DNA from: Catellatospora sp. TT07R-123
GTDB taxonomy: Bacteria > Actinomycetota > Actinomycetes > Mycobacteriales > Micromonosporaceae
DNA length: 64,000 nt
Assembly (NCBI RefSeq): GCF_018327705.1
Contig: NZ_BNEM01000001.1
Span: forward strand, 2,356,001 to 2,420,000
Reading direction: 5' to 3'
Shown: piece by piece, positions 16,657 to 25,028 of the stretch
How positions within the stretch are numbered: the first letter of the stretch is position 1
Layout of the letters: the number at the start of each line of letters is the position of its first letter
The notes under the pieces: generated by a model
Databases searched by the model: none
What the model was told of the DNA's origin: nothing
Seen by the model: only the letters and a program-made list of their open reading frames with translations
Program-made: the position numbers and the translations under genes

Positions 16657-16723
16657 CATAGACGTTGGCCTATCACAGCGATTGTGCGTAGATCGCCTTC
16701 GCCGTAATAGGCCAACGTCTATG
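16657..16723. repeat. AGACGTTGGCCTAT palindromic repeat, intact copy
   Basis: Perfect 17-bp arms at 16657-16673 and 16707-16723 enclose a 33-nt loop. The arms are related to the 24-bp arms that flank the second IS30-family element (42416-42439 and 43594-43617), where the loop is interrupted. It lies between the convergent protease and chitinase genes. Confidence 0.7.
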
Positions 16724-16776
16724 GAAAACAGGTGTGAGCGGGTCGGCCCAGGTTGCCGGTCGGCCCGGGTTGCGGG

Positions 16777-17880
16777 TCAGCTCTGGCGCAGGGCCGGGAG
16801 CGGGAGCGGGATGTTGAGGGCCGTCGCACCGGCACCCATGCCGTTCTCGCAGGTGTTCGGGGGCATGGTGCCCACGCCGCGCGTCGAGGGCTTCTCCGCC
16901 GCCCAGAACATGAACCCGAGCATGCCCGAGCTCGTGCCCGCGCCGTTGGGCGCGACCGACTGCACGTACGGCGCGGTCGCCTTCTGTAGCGAGCCGGCGT
17001 AGCCGGTGCACTCCGGCCGGACCTTGCTGCCCTCGGCGACGTAGAAGGCCCCGGTCATCTTCGCCGGGGCGAGCGGCGGCACCGGCGGGTTGTACTGCGG
17101 CTTGCCGTCGATGTGCTCCTGCCAGTTGGCCTGCGCGGTCGACGCGGACGGCTGCCGGGCCGGGACCATCGCGTTGGCCCAGTCCAGCACCGGGGTGTCG
17201 GTGCGCAGCCAGTCGGCGGTGGCCTTCTGGTTGAGGTCGATCAGCCAGCGGTCACCGGCCGCGACGTCGATGGTCAGCCGTGCGGTCGGATCGGTGCCCG
17301 CCGCGTTGTACGGGTGCACCGCCCGGTACGCGTTGATGAAGTTCTGGAGCTGGACGGTGTTCGGGCTGGAGTTCTGCTCGTAGTCGATCTCGATGCCGAC
17401 CCCGAGCTGGGTGGCCACCGCCGCCGCGCGCTGCCCGAGCAGGGTGCCGTTCGCCGCCAGCGCCGTGTCCCAGTCGCCGGTGTAGGTGATGCCGCCGATC
17501 GAGAGCATCACCGCGATCCCGCGCGACTTGAAGTAGGTCACGATGTCCTGGGTCATCCCGCGCGGCACCCCGTTGAGGTTGCCCGCGTCGGTGGTCTGGT
17601 TGAGCAGGCGCAGCGGGTTGACGAAGCTCAGCACGACCAGGTTGACCGAGGGGCGGCCGTCGCCGCGGTCGACCAGCCAGTGGTTCTGGCTGTCGAACTC
17701 GGCCACGGTGCGCACCGCCGACCAGGTGCAGGCGTCGTTGCTGCAGTGCCACGCACCGTAGATCGAGATGGGCGCGGCGGCCAGGGCCTGCGCCTCGGCC
17801 GGGGCGGCCGGGACCGCGGCGGCCGGCCCGGCGGGCATTGCCGCCATGAGCAGGGCGAGCAGGAGGGCCAGTCGTCTCAT
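16777..17880 (-). CDS. Secreted glycoside hydrolase family 18 (chitinase-like)
   Basis: The 367-aa protein starts at ATG 17880, with GGAGGC six bases upstream. The signal peptide (MRRLALLLALLMAAMPAGPA) precedes a GH18 barrel. The family motif ending in the catalytic acid appears as VGIEIDYEQ, where the Glu is the proton donor. Other barrel strands include VVLSFVNP and AVMLSIGG. GH18 enzymes cleave chitin or related GlcNAc polymers. There is no recognisable chitin-binding or fibronectin module. An ngcEFG-like importer at 61-64 kb could take up its products. It is convergent with the M43 protease gene. Confidence 0.82.
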   Translation of the reverse strand: MRRLALLLALLMAAMPAGPAAAVPAAPAEAQALAAAPISIYGAWHCSNDACTWSAVRTVAEFDSQNHWLVDRGDGRPSVNLVVLSFVNPLRLLNQTTDAGNLNGVPRGMTQDIVTYFKSRGIAVMLSIGGITYTGDWDTALAANGTLLGQRAAAVATQLGVGIEIDYEQNSSPNTVQLQNFINAYRAVHPYNAAGTDPTARLTIDVAAGDRWLIDLNQKATADWLRTDTPVLDWANAMVPARQPSASTAQANWQEHIDGKPQYNPPVPPLAPAKMTGAFYVAEGSKVRPECTGYAGSLQKATAPYVQSVAPNGAGTSSGMLGFMFWAAEKPSTRGVGTMPPNTCENGMGAGATALNIPLPLPALRQS

Positions 17881-17906
17881 GTTGCCTCCGTTGGCGTGAG
17901 GGACCG

Positions 17907-17931
17907 AAACAGGAAACAAGGTTCCCTGTTT
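17907..17931. promoter_or_regulatory. Inverted repeat AAACAGG-CCTGTTT upstream of the chitinase
   Basis: Arms AAACAGG (17907-17913) and CCTGTTT (17925-17931) flank an 11-bp centre, about 27-50 bp upstream of the chitinase ATG. This position suits an operator. It does not look like the DasR site used for chitinases in Streptomyces. Function is inferred only from position and symmetry. Confidence 0.35.
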
Positions 17932-17965
17932 TAGGCGCCGACGGAGCTCTATCTGTCACTCAGTC

Positions 17966-20095
17966 TTACTGACGGGCGGCCGCCCCCGTCCGGGCGTGCT
18001 CGGTGGCCGCGCCGGTGCGGACCATGCGGTGCCAGCGCAGCCGGTCGCCGATCAGCGCCATCACCGTCGACTGGATCACCACGAGGTACATGAGCTGCCG
18101 GTACACGATCTGCTGGAGCGGCAGGCTCCAGACCGGACCGAGCGGCTCGCCGTCCAGGCGCAGCGCGTACGCGGCGGTGCCCAGCTGGAGTGCGGTGAAG
18201 CCCAGCCAGACCGCGGCGACCTGCGCCGGGGGCAGGAAGAACGCGCCGTACAGGCCGTAGACGTCGACCATCGGGGCCGACAGCGGCAGGATCACCTGGA
18301 ACAGCAGCAGGTACGCCAGCCCCCGGCGGCCCAGCACGCCGGAGGCGCCACCCTCGAACAGGGCGCGGCGGTGCTTCCACATCGCCTGCATGGTGCCGTA
18401 GCACCAGCGGTAGCGCTGCCGCCACAGCTGGCGCAGGCTCGACGGGGCCTCGGTCCAGGCGATCGCGTCGGGGGCGTACACCACGCGCCACCCGGCCCGG
18501 ATGATCGCCATGGTGAAGTCGGTGTCCTCGGCCAGGGTCTGCGTGGAGACCCCGCCGACGTCGACCACCGCCTCGCGGCGGAACGCCCCGATCGCCCCGG
18601 GCACCGTCGGCATGCACCGCGCGACGTCGAACATGCGCCGGTCGAGGTTGAAGCCCATCACGTATTCGAGGTGCTGCCAGCGGCCCAGCAGGCCGCCGCG
18701 GTTGGCGACCTTGGTGTTGCCCGACACCGCGCCGACGTCCCGGTCGGCCAGCGGCTGCACCAGCTCGCCGATCGAGTCCGGCTCGAACACGGTGTCGCCG
18801 TCGACCATGACCAGGATGTCGCCCTGGGAGAACATCACCCCGGTGTTGAGCGCGGTCGGCTTGCCCGCGTTCTCCTGCTCGATGACCTGCACGTGCCGCA
18901 GCCGCATCCGGCGTACGAGGTCGGCGGTGCCGTCGGTCGAGCCGTCGTCGACCACGATCACCTCGACCTCGGGGTAGTCGCTGTCGATCAGTGAGCGGAC
19001 GGTGGCCTGGATGTTGGCCGCCTCGTTGAAAGCGGGCACGATCACCGAGACGGGCCCGAGGTACCGCTTGCGCCGCCCGGCCGCGCGGCGGACCCGGCGG
19101 ACGTGCACGCGCGTGCACCAGACCTGCACGACCAGGCGCAGCAGCCCCAGCACCAGCGCGGCCATCATGAACCAGGTCATCACGGCGGCCAGCCAGCCGG
19201 AACCCAGCTGCGCCCAGCGCAGCGCGTGCCCGCGCAGGCGCTGCGCGGTCGCGGCCGCCGGGGGCGCCGGGAGCTCCAGCGCCCGCGACACCGTGGTGAA
19301 CCGGTAGCCCTGCTCCCGCAACCGCGGGATGAGCTGGTCGAGCGCCGCGACGGTCTGCGACCGGTCGCCGCCCGCGTCGTGCATCATCACCACGGCACCC
19401 GCCCCGCCCTGCGGGGTCGCGGCGGACACGATCGCCGCCACGCCGGGGCGGCTCCAGTCCCGGGTGTCGAGATCGGCCAGCACGGTGAGGTAGCCGGCCG
19501 CGCCCGCGTCGCGGATCACGCCGTACAGCCCGGCGGTCACCGCCGCCGGGGTCGAGGAGTACGGCGGGCGCAGCAGTGTGGGGCGGCAGCCCGTCGCGGC
19601 GGCGATCGCGTTGCCGGTCAGCGTCAGCTCGATGTCGCGCAGCCAGGGCCCGGTCGAGGCGAGGTCGGCGTGCGTGAAGGTGTGCGCGCCCAGCTCGCTG
19701 CCGCCGCCGGTGATGCGCCGGGCGATGTCCGGGTGCTTGTTGACCTGGGTGCCGACGGCGAAGAAGGTGCCCGGGACGTGGTGGCGTTCGAGCACGTCGA
19801 GCACCTGGGGCGTCCACACCGGGTCCGGGCCGTCGTCGAAGGTGAGGGCGATCGTGCGGGCGGGCATCGCGCGGGTGGTCACGGTGCCGTCCGGGTTGGG
19901 GCGCACCACCGGGCCGCCGGACAGGACCTCCTCGGGACCCGCGGTCGGGTCGGCCGGGGCCACCGGGCCGGAGCCCTCGGCCCCCACGTGCTCGACATAG
20001 CCGTTGAGGCACAGGCCGGTCAGCGCCACCGCGAGGACCAGCACGAGCAGGACCCAGTGGGCGCGGGCTTCGCGCCGCAGCACGTGACGGGACAT
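17966..20095 (-). CDS. Fused NodB polysaccharide deacetylase and family 2 glycosyltransferase, membrane
   Basis: The 709-aa protein has a TM segment at residues ~14-32. An external NodB deacetylase domain (about 75-270) follows, with TFDDGPDP, the metal His pair in GAHTFTHADL, RPPYSS and MMHDAGG. A second TM region lies around 310-330. The cytoplasmic GT2 domain (about 350-580) has VIVPAFNEA, VVDDGSTDGT, VDGDTVFEP, AEDTDFTM and QRYRWCYG, and C-terminal membrane helices follow. This layout resembles processive synthases such as chitin/hyaluronan synthase or PgaC, here linked to an N-deacetylase on the other membrane face. It suggests synthesis and export of a partly de-N-acetylated hexosamine polymer; the product is unknown. 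Two bases separate it from the upstream small membrane gene. Confidence 0.85.
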   Translation of the reverse strand: MSRHVLRREARAHWVLLVLVLAVALTGLCLNGYVEHVGAEGSGPVAPADPTAGPEEVLSGGPVVRPNPDGTVTTRAMPARTIALTFDDGPDPVWTPQVLDVLERHHVPGTFFAVGTQVNKHPDIARRITGGGSELGAHTFTHADLASTGPWLRDIELTLTGNAIAAATGCRPTLLRPPYSSTPAAVTAGLYGVIRDAGAAGYLTVLADLDTRDWSRPGVAAIVSAATPQGGAGAVVMMHDAGGDRSQTVAALDQLIPRLREQGYRFTTVSRALELPAPPAAATAQRLRGHALRWAQLGSGWLAAVMTWFMMAALVLGLLRLVVQVWCTRVHVRRVRRAAGRRKRYLGPVSVIVPAFNEAANIQATVRSLIDSDYPEVEVIVVDDGSTDGTADLVRRMRLRHVQVIEQENAGKPTALNTGVMFSQGDILVMVDGDTVFEPDSIGELVQPLADRDVGAVSGNTKVANRGGLLGRWQHLEYVMGFNLDRRMFDVARCMPTVPGAIGAFRREAVVDVGGVSTQTLAEDTDFTMAIIRAGWRVVYAPDAIAWTEAPSSLRQLWRQRYRWCYGTMQAMWKHRRALFEGGASGVLGRRGLAYLLLFQVILPLSAPMVDVYGLYGAFFLPPAQVAAVWLGFTALQLGTAAYALRLDGEPLGPVWSLPLQQIVYRQLMYLVVIQSTVMALIGDRLRWHRMVRTGAATEHARTGAAARQ

Positions 20096-20097
20096 CG

Positions 20098-20487
20098 CTA
20101 CTTCTTCTTCGAGGGGGTCGGGTGGCCGGACGGCCGGTTGCCGTGCGTGACGGTCGACGCGCCCGGAGTGGGCTTGCCGGTGGTCCGCGTCGGGCTGGGC
20201 ATGGCGGTGGGTGCGGGCGAGGGCACCGTACGGGGCGAGGGGTCCTGCGCCGGCGCGGAGGAGGGCGCCGGTGCCGGGCTGGCCGGGACCGCGGTCGGCG
20301 GGTGATCAGGGCCGAGCTGGGGCAGGCCGGGCAGGCCTCCGGCCGCGCCGAAGAAGCCCGCCGCGACTACGGCCAGCGCGGTGGTGAGGAGCACCCCGCC
20401 GGTCGCCGCCGCGATGGTGAACAACCGCCGCCGCCGACCCGTACGGTCGACGAACACCGGGCGGTTGCGTACCTTCCGCCTGCTCAT
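20098..20487 (-). CDS. Small Pro-rich single-pass membrane protein, upstream partner of the NodB-GT2 gene
   Basis: The 129-aa protein starts at ATG 20487 behind a GAGGTC-type ribosome binding site. A basic N-terminus (residues 1-21, many Arg) precedes one TM helix (about 22-48). The rest is a low-complexity Pro/Ser/Thr/Ala tail ending in three Lys. This suggests an inner-membrane protein with an extracytoplasmic tail. Its stop is two bases before the NodB-GT2 start, so the two form an operon and it may be an accessory of the polysaccharide synthase. No enzymatic domain was recognised. Confidence 0.65.
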   Translation of the reverse strand: MSRRKVRNRPVFVDRTGRRRRLFTIAAATGGVLLTTALAVVAAGFFGAAGGLPGLPQLGPDHPPTAVPASPAPAPSSAPAQDPSPRTVPSPAPTAMPSPTRTTGKPTPGASTVTHGNRPSGHPTPSKKK

Positions 20488-20706
20488 ACTGCTGATCGAC
20501 CTCGCCGTCGCCTCGAGGCGGACGCCGCGCGTGGGACCCGCGCCGACCGCCGGGTGCTCACCCGCACCCCCGGGTATGAGCGCTCCGGCGCCACGGAGTG
20601 TCACTGGAGGTGAGACGGGTCCCGCCGCGGCGGCAGGGGCGCGCGTGCGGAGCCGGCGGCGGTGCACCATCATTGCTCCGAGTCCGGTGGTGGAGAGGAG
20701 CGGTCG

Positions 20707-21285
20707 GTGACCGAGGTGCATCCGCGTGCCACGACCGACCTCTCGGCAGCGGTGACGGCCGCGGCGCGGGGCGACGAGGCGGCGTTCGGCCGGCTCTACG
20801 TCGAGCTGCAGCCTGGCCTGCTGCGGTATCTGAGGCTCCTGGTCGGCGGCGACGCCGAGGACGTGGCCTCCGAGACGTGGCTGCACATCGTGCGCGACCT
20901 GCACACGTTCCGGGGTGACGAGGCGGGGTTCCGGCGCTGGGCGGCCACCATCGCCCGGCACCGGGCCATGGACCACCTGCGGCACCACCAGCGCCGCCCG
21001 TCCCAGCCGGTGCCGGTCGAGGACCTGGTCGAGCTGCCGGGCCTGGAGGACACGGCCTTCGCGGCCGAGCAGGCCATCACCACGGGCGGAGCGCTGGCGA
21101 TGATCGCTTCGCTGCCGCCGGACCAGGCCGAGGCGGTCCTGCTGCGAGCGGTGATGGGGCTCGACGCCCGGTCCGCCGCGCAGGTGCTGGGCAAGCGGTC
21201 GGGCGCGGTGCGCATGGCCGCCCACCGGGGCCTGCGGCGCCTGGCCGAACTGCTGGGCGAGGCCGGTCCGGGGGCACGGCTGTGA
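20707..21285 (+). CDS. ECF-type RNA polymerase sigma factor
   Basis: The 192-aa protein starts at GTG 20707, with GGAGAGGAG upstream. Sigma region 2 is seen as LYVELQPGLLRYLRLLVGG with EDVASETWLHI, followed by RWAATIARHRAMDHLRHHQR. Region 4 is LPPDQAEAVLLRAVMGLDA with a helix-turn-helix ending KRSGAVRMAAHRGLRRL. It would redirect RNA polymerase to a small regulon. The next gene, 34 bp downstream and co-oriented, encodes a single-pass membrane protein and is the likely regulator. No autoregulatory promoter could be identified with confidence. Confidence 0.88.
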   Translation: MTEVHPRATTDLSAAVTAAARGDEAAFGRLYVELQPGLLRYLRLLVGGDAEDVASETWLHIVRDLHTFRGDEAGFRRWAATIARHRAMDHLRHHQRRPSQPVPVEDLVELPGLEDTAFAAEQAITTGGALAMIASLPPDQAEAVLLRAVMGLDARSAAQVLGKRSGAVRMAAHRGLRRLAELLGEAGPGARL

Positions 21286-21319
21286 CAGCTGCGCCGGGCT
21301 GGACGCTCAAGGAGATGAG

Positions 21320-21985
21320 ATGAGCGCGCAACCTCCCATGAACCCCGACGACGGCGAGCGCCTGCTGGCCGGTCTGCCGGTCGCGGACCACCCCCGGCTG
21401 GCCCGGCTGCTGGCCGAGGCCGCCGCACCCGGACAGCCCGACGAGCTCGCCGGGCTGTCCGCGGCGACCGCGGCGTTCCGGGAGTCCGCCGCGGTGACGC
21501 GAGGGCGGCGGCGCGGCAGGGTGCGGCGCGCACTGCTGTTCAAGATCTCCGCGATCGCGGCCGCCACGGCGGTCGGCGGGGTCGCCTTCGCCGCGAGCAC
21601 CGGCGTGCTGCCCGGACCCTTCTTCCCGCACGCGCCGCAGGCGTCGCCGGGAACGGCGGCGGCGTCCTCGTCCGGCCACGCCCCCGGTACGGCCCGGCCG
21701 TCGGCCTCGCCGTCGGCGGCGGCGCCCAGCCTGCTGCCGACCGTCGCGGCGAAGGTGCACAAGCAGTGCCGCAGCCTCCTGGCCGATCCCGCCAAGAGCA
21801 AGGCCACGACCAGCCCGGCGTACGCGGAGCTGGTGGCCGCGGCGGCGGGCGAGGACCTGGCCGCGTTCTGCACCCGGTTGACGGCGCAGCCGCAGCCGAG
21901 CCCCAGCCCGCATCGGCCGGGCGCCGACCCGTCCAAGGGGCCGGACAAGACGCACCCGTCGCCGACATCCCACCGGCCGAAATGA
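21320..21985 (+). CDS. Single-pass membrane protein, probable anti-sigma partner
   Basis: The 221-aa protein starts at ATG 21320 behind AAGGAGATGAG. A cytoplasmic N-terminal region (about 70 residues) precedes one TM helix (ISAIAAATAVGGVAFAAST, about 76-96). The external part is Pro/Ser-rich and contains a short domain with two Cys (HKQCRSLL and LAAFCTRL). Position directly after the ECF gene and topology suggest a sigma regulator. The HxxxCxxC zinc anti-sigma motif is absent, so the call rests on context. Confidence 0.65.
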   Translation: MSAQPPMNPDDGERLLAGLPVADHPRLARLLAEAAAPGQPDELAGLSAATAAFRESAAVTRGRRRGRVRRALLFKISAIAAATAVGGVAFAASTGVLPGPFFPHAPQASPGTAAASSSGHAPGTARPSASPSAAAPSLLPTVAAKVHKQCRSLLADPAKSKATTSPAYAELVAAAAGEDLAAFCTRLTAQPQPSPSPHRPGADPSKGPDKTHPSPTSHRPK

Positions 21986-22033
21986 CCGCCGACCGGGTGT
22001 GACACCGGCGCGGCCTGAGGCGCTGTACCCGGT

Positions 22034-22075
22034 GGGACCAGCTTGGCGCACCCTTGCTGGTCCCCCCTTTCTTTC
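22034..22075 (+). terminator. Rho-independent-like terminator after the sigma operon
   Basis: GGGACCAGC (22034-22042) pairs with GCTGGTCCC (22056-22064), followed by a T-rich run (CCCCTTTCTTT). It lies just after the sigma/membrane-protein pair and upstream of the second sugar dehydrogenase. Confidence 0.75.
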
Positions 22076-22181
22076 CTCAGGATCAGCTCGACGCGCGGCG
22101 CGTACGCTCCGCCACTTTGTTTGATATAGGTAGCCTGACCTCGTTTGTCGCATTTGATGACACACGGGGGGCTTTTCTCGC

Positions 22182-24962
22182 ATGAAATATGGAATGAGGT
22201 TGGGAGCTGTCGGCGCCGTACTGGCGTCGGCGGTCCTGTTCATCGGCGCGGCCGGGGCGGCACCCGCCCAGGCCCGCGCGCTGGCGCCGCAGGCGCCCGT
22301 CATCACCGAACCCGACGCCGAGGGCAAGCTGGTCAGCGGCGCGGACGTGCACATGGAAACCCGGCCGATGCAGAACAACGACGCCGGCGACACGCACCTG
22401 TGCACCGACTGGGAGATCTGGACCGAGAACCCGTCCAGCGGTGAGCGGGTCTGGTTCGCCGGGTGCGTCAGCGGCGTCGGCCGGGTGCACGTGCACCTGG
22501 GCGACGGCGTGTTCGAGCACTCCTTCGCCGACCGGCGCGACCTGGCGCCGGACCGGACGTACACGCTGCGGGTGCGCCACCGCGACACCGCCGGCGCGTG
22601 GGGGCCGTACGCCACCCGCCGCTTCCGCACCGACGTGGAGAAGAAGCCGCTGCCCGGCGCGCCCGACTGGAAGGTCTCCCAGCCGGGGTACGTCGTCGAG
22701 GAGGTCGGCGACGACATGAAGCTGCCGGTCAACATCGCCATGGTGCCCGGCTGGAACGGCGACCCGACCAAGCCGCTGTTCTACGTCACCGAGCTGTACG
22801 GCCGCATCAAGGTCTTCACCGGCGACTTCAAGAAGAGCACCTACGCCGACGACCTGCTCGACTTCGACCCGAGCGCCCAGTTCCCGGGCACCGGCGAGAT
22901 GGGGCTGACCGGCATCGTGGTCGACCCGAAGAGCGGCGACGTCTTCGCCTCGATGATCACCAAGGACGACGGCGACCTGCTGCCGAAGATCGTCCGGTTC
23001 CACAGCACCGACGGCGGCCTGACCGCCGCGACGAAGACCACGGTCATCAAGATGGACGACGAGGAGCAGTCGGCCTCGCACCAGATCTCGAACCTGACCA
23101 TCGGCCCGGACGGCAAGCTGTACGTGCACCTGGGCGACGGTTTCGACGCGAGCACCGCCAAGGACCTGGACTCCTTCCGCGGCAAGGTGCTGCGGATGAA
23201 CCTCGACGGCACCGCGCCGGCCGACAACCCGTTCTACGACGCCAAGAAGCCGGACAAGGCGCGCAGCTACGTCTGGGCGTACGGCTTCCGCAACCCGTTC
23301 GGCGGGGCGTGGCGCGCCACCGACGGCCAGCACTACGAGGTGGAGAACGGGCCGTCGTCCAACGACCGGTTCGCCCGCGTCACCAAGGGCGCCGACTACC
23401 ACTGGAGCGGCGGCTCCAGCGGCCTGACCAAGAACGCGCTGTACAACTGGAAGACGACCCAGGGCCCGGTCAACGTGGCCTTCACCGAGCCGGACGTGTT
23501 CCACGCCGCGGGCTTCCCGCAGGACAAGTACGGCCACGCGTTCGTCACCCTCAGCGGCCCGACCTGGGCGTCGGGCCCGCAGAGCCGCGGCAAGCGGATC
23601 GTGGAGTTCGAGTTCGACAAGGACGGCTCGGTCGAGGACCCCAAGACCCTGATCCAGTACACCGGCAGCGGCAAGACCAGCGTCGCCGGCCTGGCCCCGG
23701 GGCCCGACGGGCTCTACTTCACCGGCCTGTACCCCAAGAGCGGCGACGCCACCGACAGCGGCGCCAAGATCTACCGCGTCCGGTACGTGCAGAAGGCGTC
23801 CTCCGCACCGGTCACCGTCTACTCCGACAGCGCGTTCCGGGGTGACTCCGCGAAGCTCGGCACCGGCATCACCGACGGCACCGGCACCGGCTTCGGCGGC
23901 GTCAAGGACGACAGCGTCAGCTCGCTGAAGGTGGCCGGCGGCTACCGGGCCGTCGTCTGCGCGGGCGGCACCGCCGCCCCGACCGGCCTGGGCACGTGCC
24001 GCTACTTCGGTCCGGGCGAGCACCCGGCCCTGGACGTCCTCAACGACCAGGCGTCGCTGATCGCCGTGTTCAGCAACCCGGAGGCGGGCCGCGGCGTGGT
24101 CGGCTACCGCGACGCCGACCTCGGCGACGTGGCGCAGACCCTGGGCACCGGCATGTACGAGTCGGTCGCGGGCGAGCTCGACGGCGGCGACAGCGCCCCG
24201 ATCAACGCGCTGAAGGCCAACCCCGGCTACCGGGCGATCGCCTGCGACAAGGACCGCACCGGCGGCGCCGCGCTGGGCACCTGCCGCATCTTCGACAGCG
24301 GCACGTACAAGGACCTGGGCGACCTGGCCGGCAAGATCTCGCTGGTCGGCGTCGTCGGCCCGCCGGTCACCGCGTTCGCGCAGGCCGGTGCGAAGGGCGA
24401 CGAGCAGAGCTTCGAGCCCGGGGTGTACGAGGGCAGCCGCGGCGAGCTCAAGGGTGTCGGCGACAACGCCGTCACCACCCTGCGGGTGGAGCCCGGCTTC
24501 CACGCCGTGGCCTGCGCCAACGACGGCAGCACCGGGGCGGGCACGGCCACGCTGGGCCGCTGCCGCTCGTTCCCGGCCGGGGAGCACAACCTCGCCGGCA
24601 CCGACCTCGACGACGCGGTGTCGCTGCTCGCGGTCTACGCCGGACCGGGCACGGGTGAGGGCGCCAAGGCGTACCAGGACCGCGACCTGCAGGGCAGCAG
24701 CAGCACCTACGGCAGCGGCCTGTACGAGGCGGCGCTGGACCAGCTCGGCAAGGTCGGCAACGACAAGGCCACCTCGCTGCGGGTGACCCCGGGCTGGCGG
24801 GCGGTCGGCTGCGAGCAGTCCAGCGGCAAGAACACCGTGGTGGACCTGGGGCTGTGCCGGTACTTCGGGCCGGGCGACTACCCGTTCGTGGGGGCCGACC
24901 TCAACGACAAGATCTCGATGCTGGCGGTGGGCCCGCGGCCGCAGGTGGCGGCCAAGGGCTGA
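22182..24962 (+). CDS. Secreted PQQ-type sugar dehydrogenase with four crystallin-like repeats
   Basis: The 926-aa protein has a signal peptide at residues 1-34. The region up to about residue 540 is a clear paralogue of the protein at 2966-5038, sharing HMETRPMQ, LCTDWEIWT, LPVNIAMVPG, GEMGLTGIVVDP, SHQISNLTIGPDGKLYVH and GFRNPFGGAWR. From about 545 to the end are four repeats of roughly 95 residues. Each has a fluffy-strand start (VTVYSDSAFRGDS, GVVGYRDADLGD, VTAFAQAGAKGDE, KAYQDRDLQGSS), a Tyr/Phe-centred core and paired Cys (…VVCAGG…GTCRYF). They resemble beta/gamma-crystallin domains found in secreted actinobacterial proteins, often calcium-binding. Sugar oxidation and PQQ use are inferred from the family. 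Confidence 0.8.
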   Translation: MKYGMRLGAVGAVLASAVLFIGAAGAAPAQARALAPQAPVITEPDAEGKLVSGADVHMETRPMQNNDAGDTHLCTDWEIWTENPSSGERVWFAGCVSGVGRVHVHLGDGVFEHSFADRRDLAPDRTYTLRVRHRDTAGAWGPYATRRFRTDVEKKPLPGAPDWKVSQPGYVVEEVGDDMKLPVNIAMVPGWNGDPTKPLFYVTELYGRIKVFTGDFKKSTYADDLLDFDPSAQFPGTGEMGLTGIVVDPKSGDVFASMITKDDGDLLPKIVRFHSTDGGLTAATKTTVIKMDDEEQSASHQISNLTIGPDGKLYVHLGDGFDASTAKDLDSFRGKVLRMNLDGTAPADNPFYDAKKPDKARSYVWAYGFRNPFGGAWRATDGQHYEVENGPSSNDRFARVTKGADYHWSGGSSGLTKNALYNWKTTQGPVNVAFTEPDVFHAAGFPQDKYGHAFVTLSGPTWASGPQSRGKRIVEFEFDKDGSVEDPKTLIQYTGSGKTSVAGLAPGPDGLYFTGLYPKSGDATDSGAKIYRVRYVQKASSAPVTVYSDSAFRGDSAKLGTGITDGTGTGFGGVKDDSVSSLKVAGGYRAVVCAGGTAAPTGLGTCRYFGPGEHPALDVLNDQASLIAVFSNPEAGRGVVGYRDADLGDVAQTLGTGMYESVAGELDGGDSAPINALKANPGYRAIACDKDRTGGAALGTCRIFDSGTYKDLGDLAGKISLVGVVGPPVTAFAQAGAKGDEQSFEPGVYEGSRGELKGVGDNAVTTLRVEPGFHAVACANDGSTGAGTATLGRCRSFPAGEHNLAGTDLDDAVSLLAVYAGPGTGEGAKAYQDRDLQGSSSTYGSGLYEAALDQLGKVGNDKATSLRVTPGWRAVGCEQSSGKNTVVDLGLCRYFGPGDYPFVGADLNDKISMLAVGPRPQVAAKG

Positions 24963-24984
24963 GCCGCCCCGCACCGGAGACAGA

Positions 24985-25020
24985 CGAGCCGGTGACCGAC
25001 CTCGGTCGGTCACCGGCTCG
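24985..25020. terminator. Bidirectional terminator hairpin with perfect 15-bp stem
   Basis: CGAGCCGGTGACCGA (24985-24999) pairs perfectly with TCGGTCACCGGCTCG (25006-25020) around a 6-nt loop. It lies between the convergent dehydrogenase and glyA genes. Confidence 0.75.
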
Positions 25021-25028
25021 ATTCGTCG

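Noticed and set aside
22083-25013. A long minus-strand open frame opposite the second sugar dehydrogenase
   Set aside because: The product is Val/Arg/Gly-rich and domainless, while the plus strand has a full signal peptide, propeller motifs and repeats. It is a codon-bias shadow.
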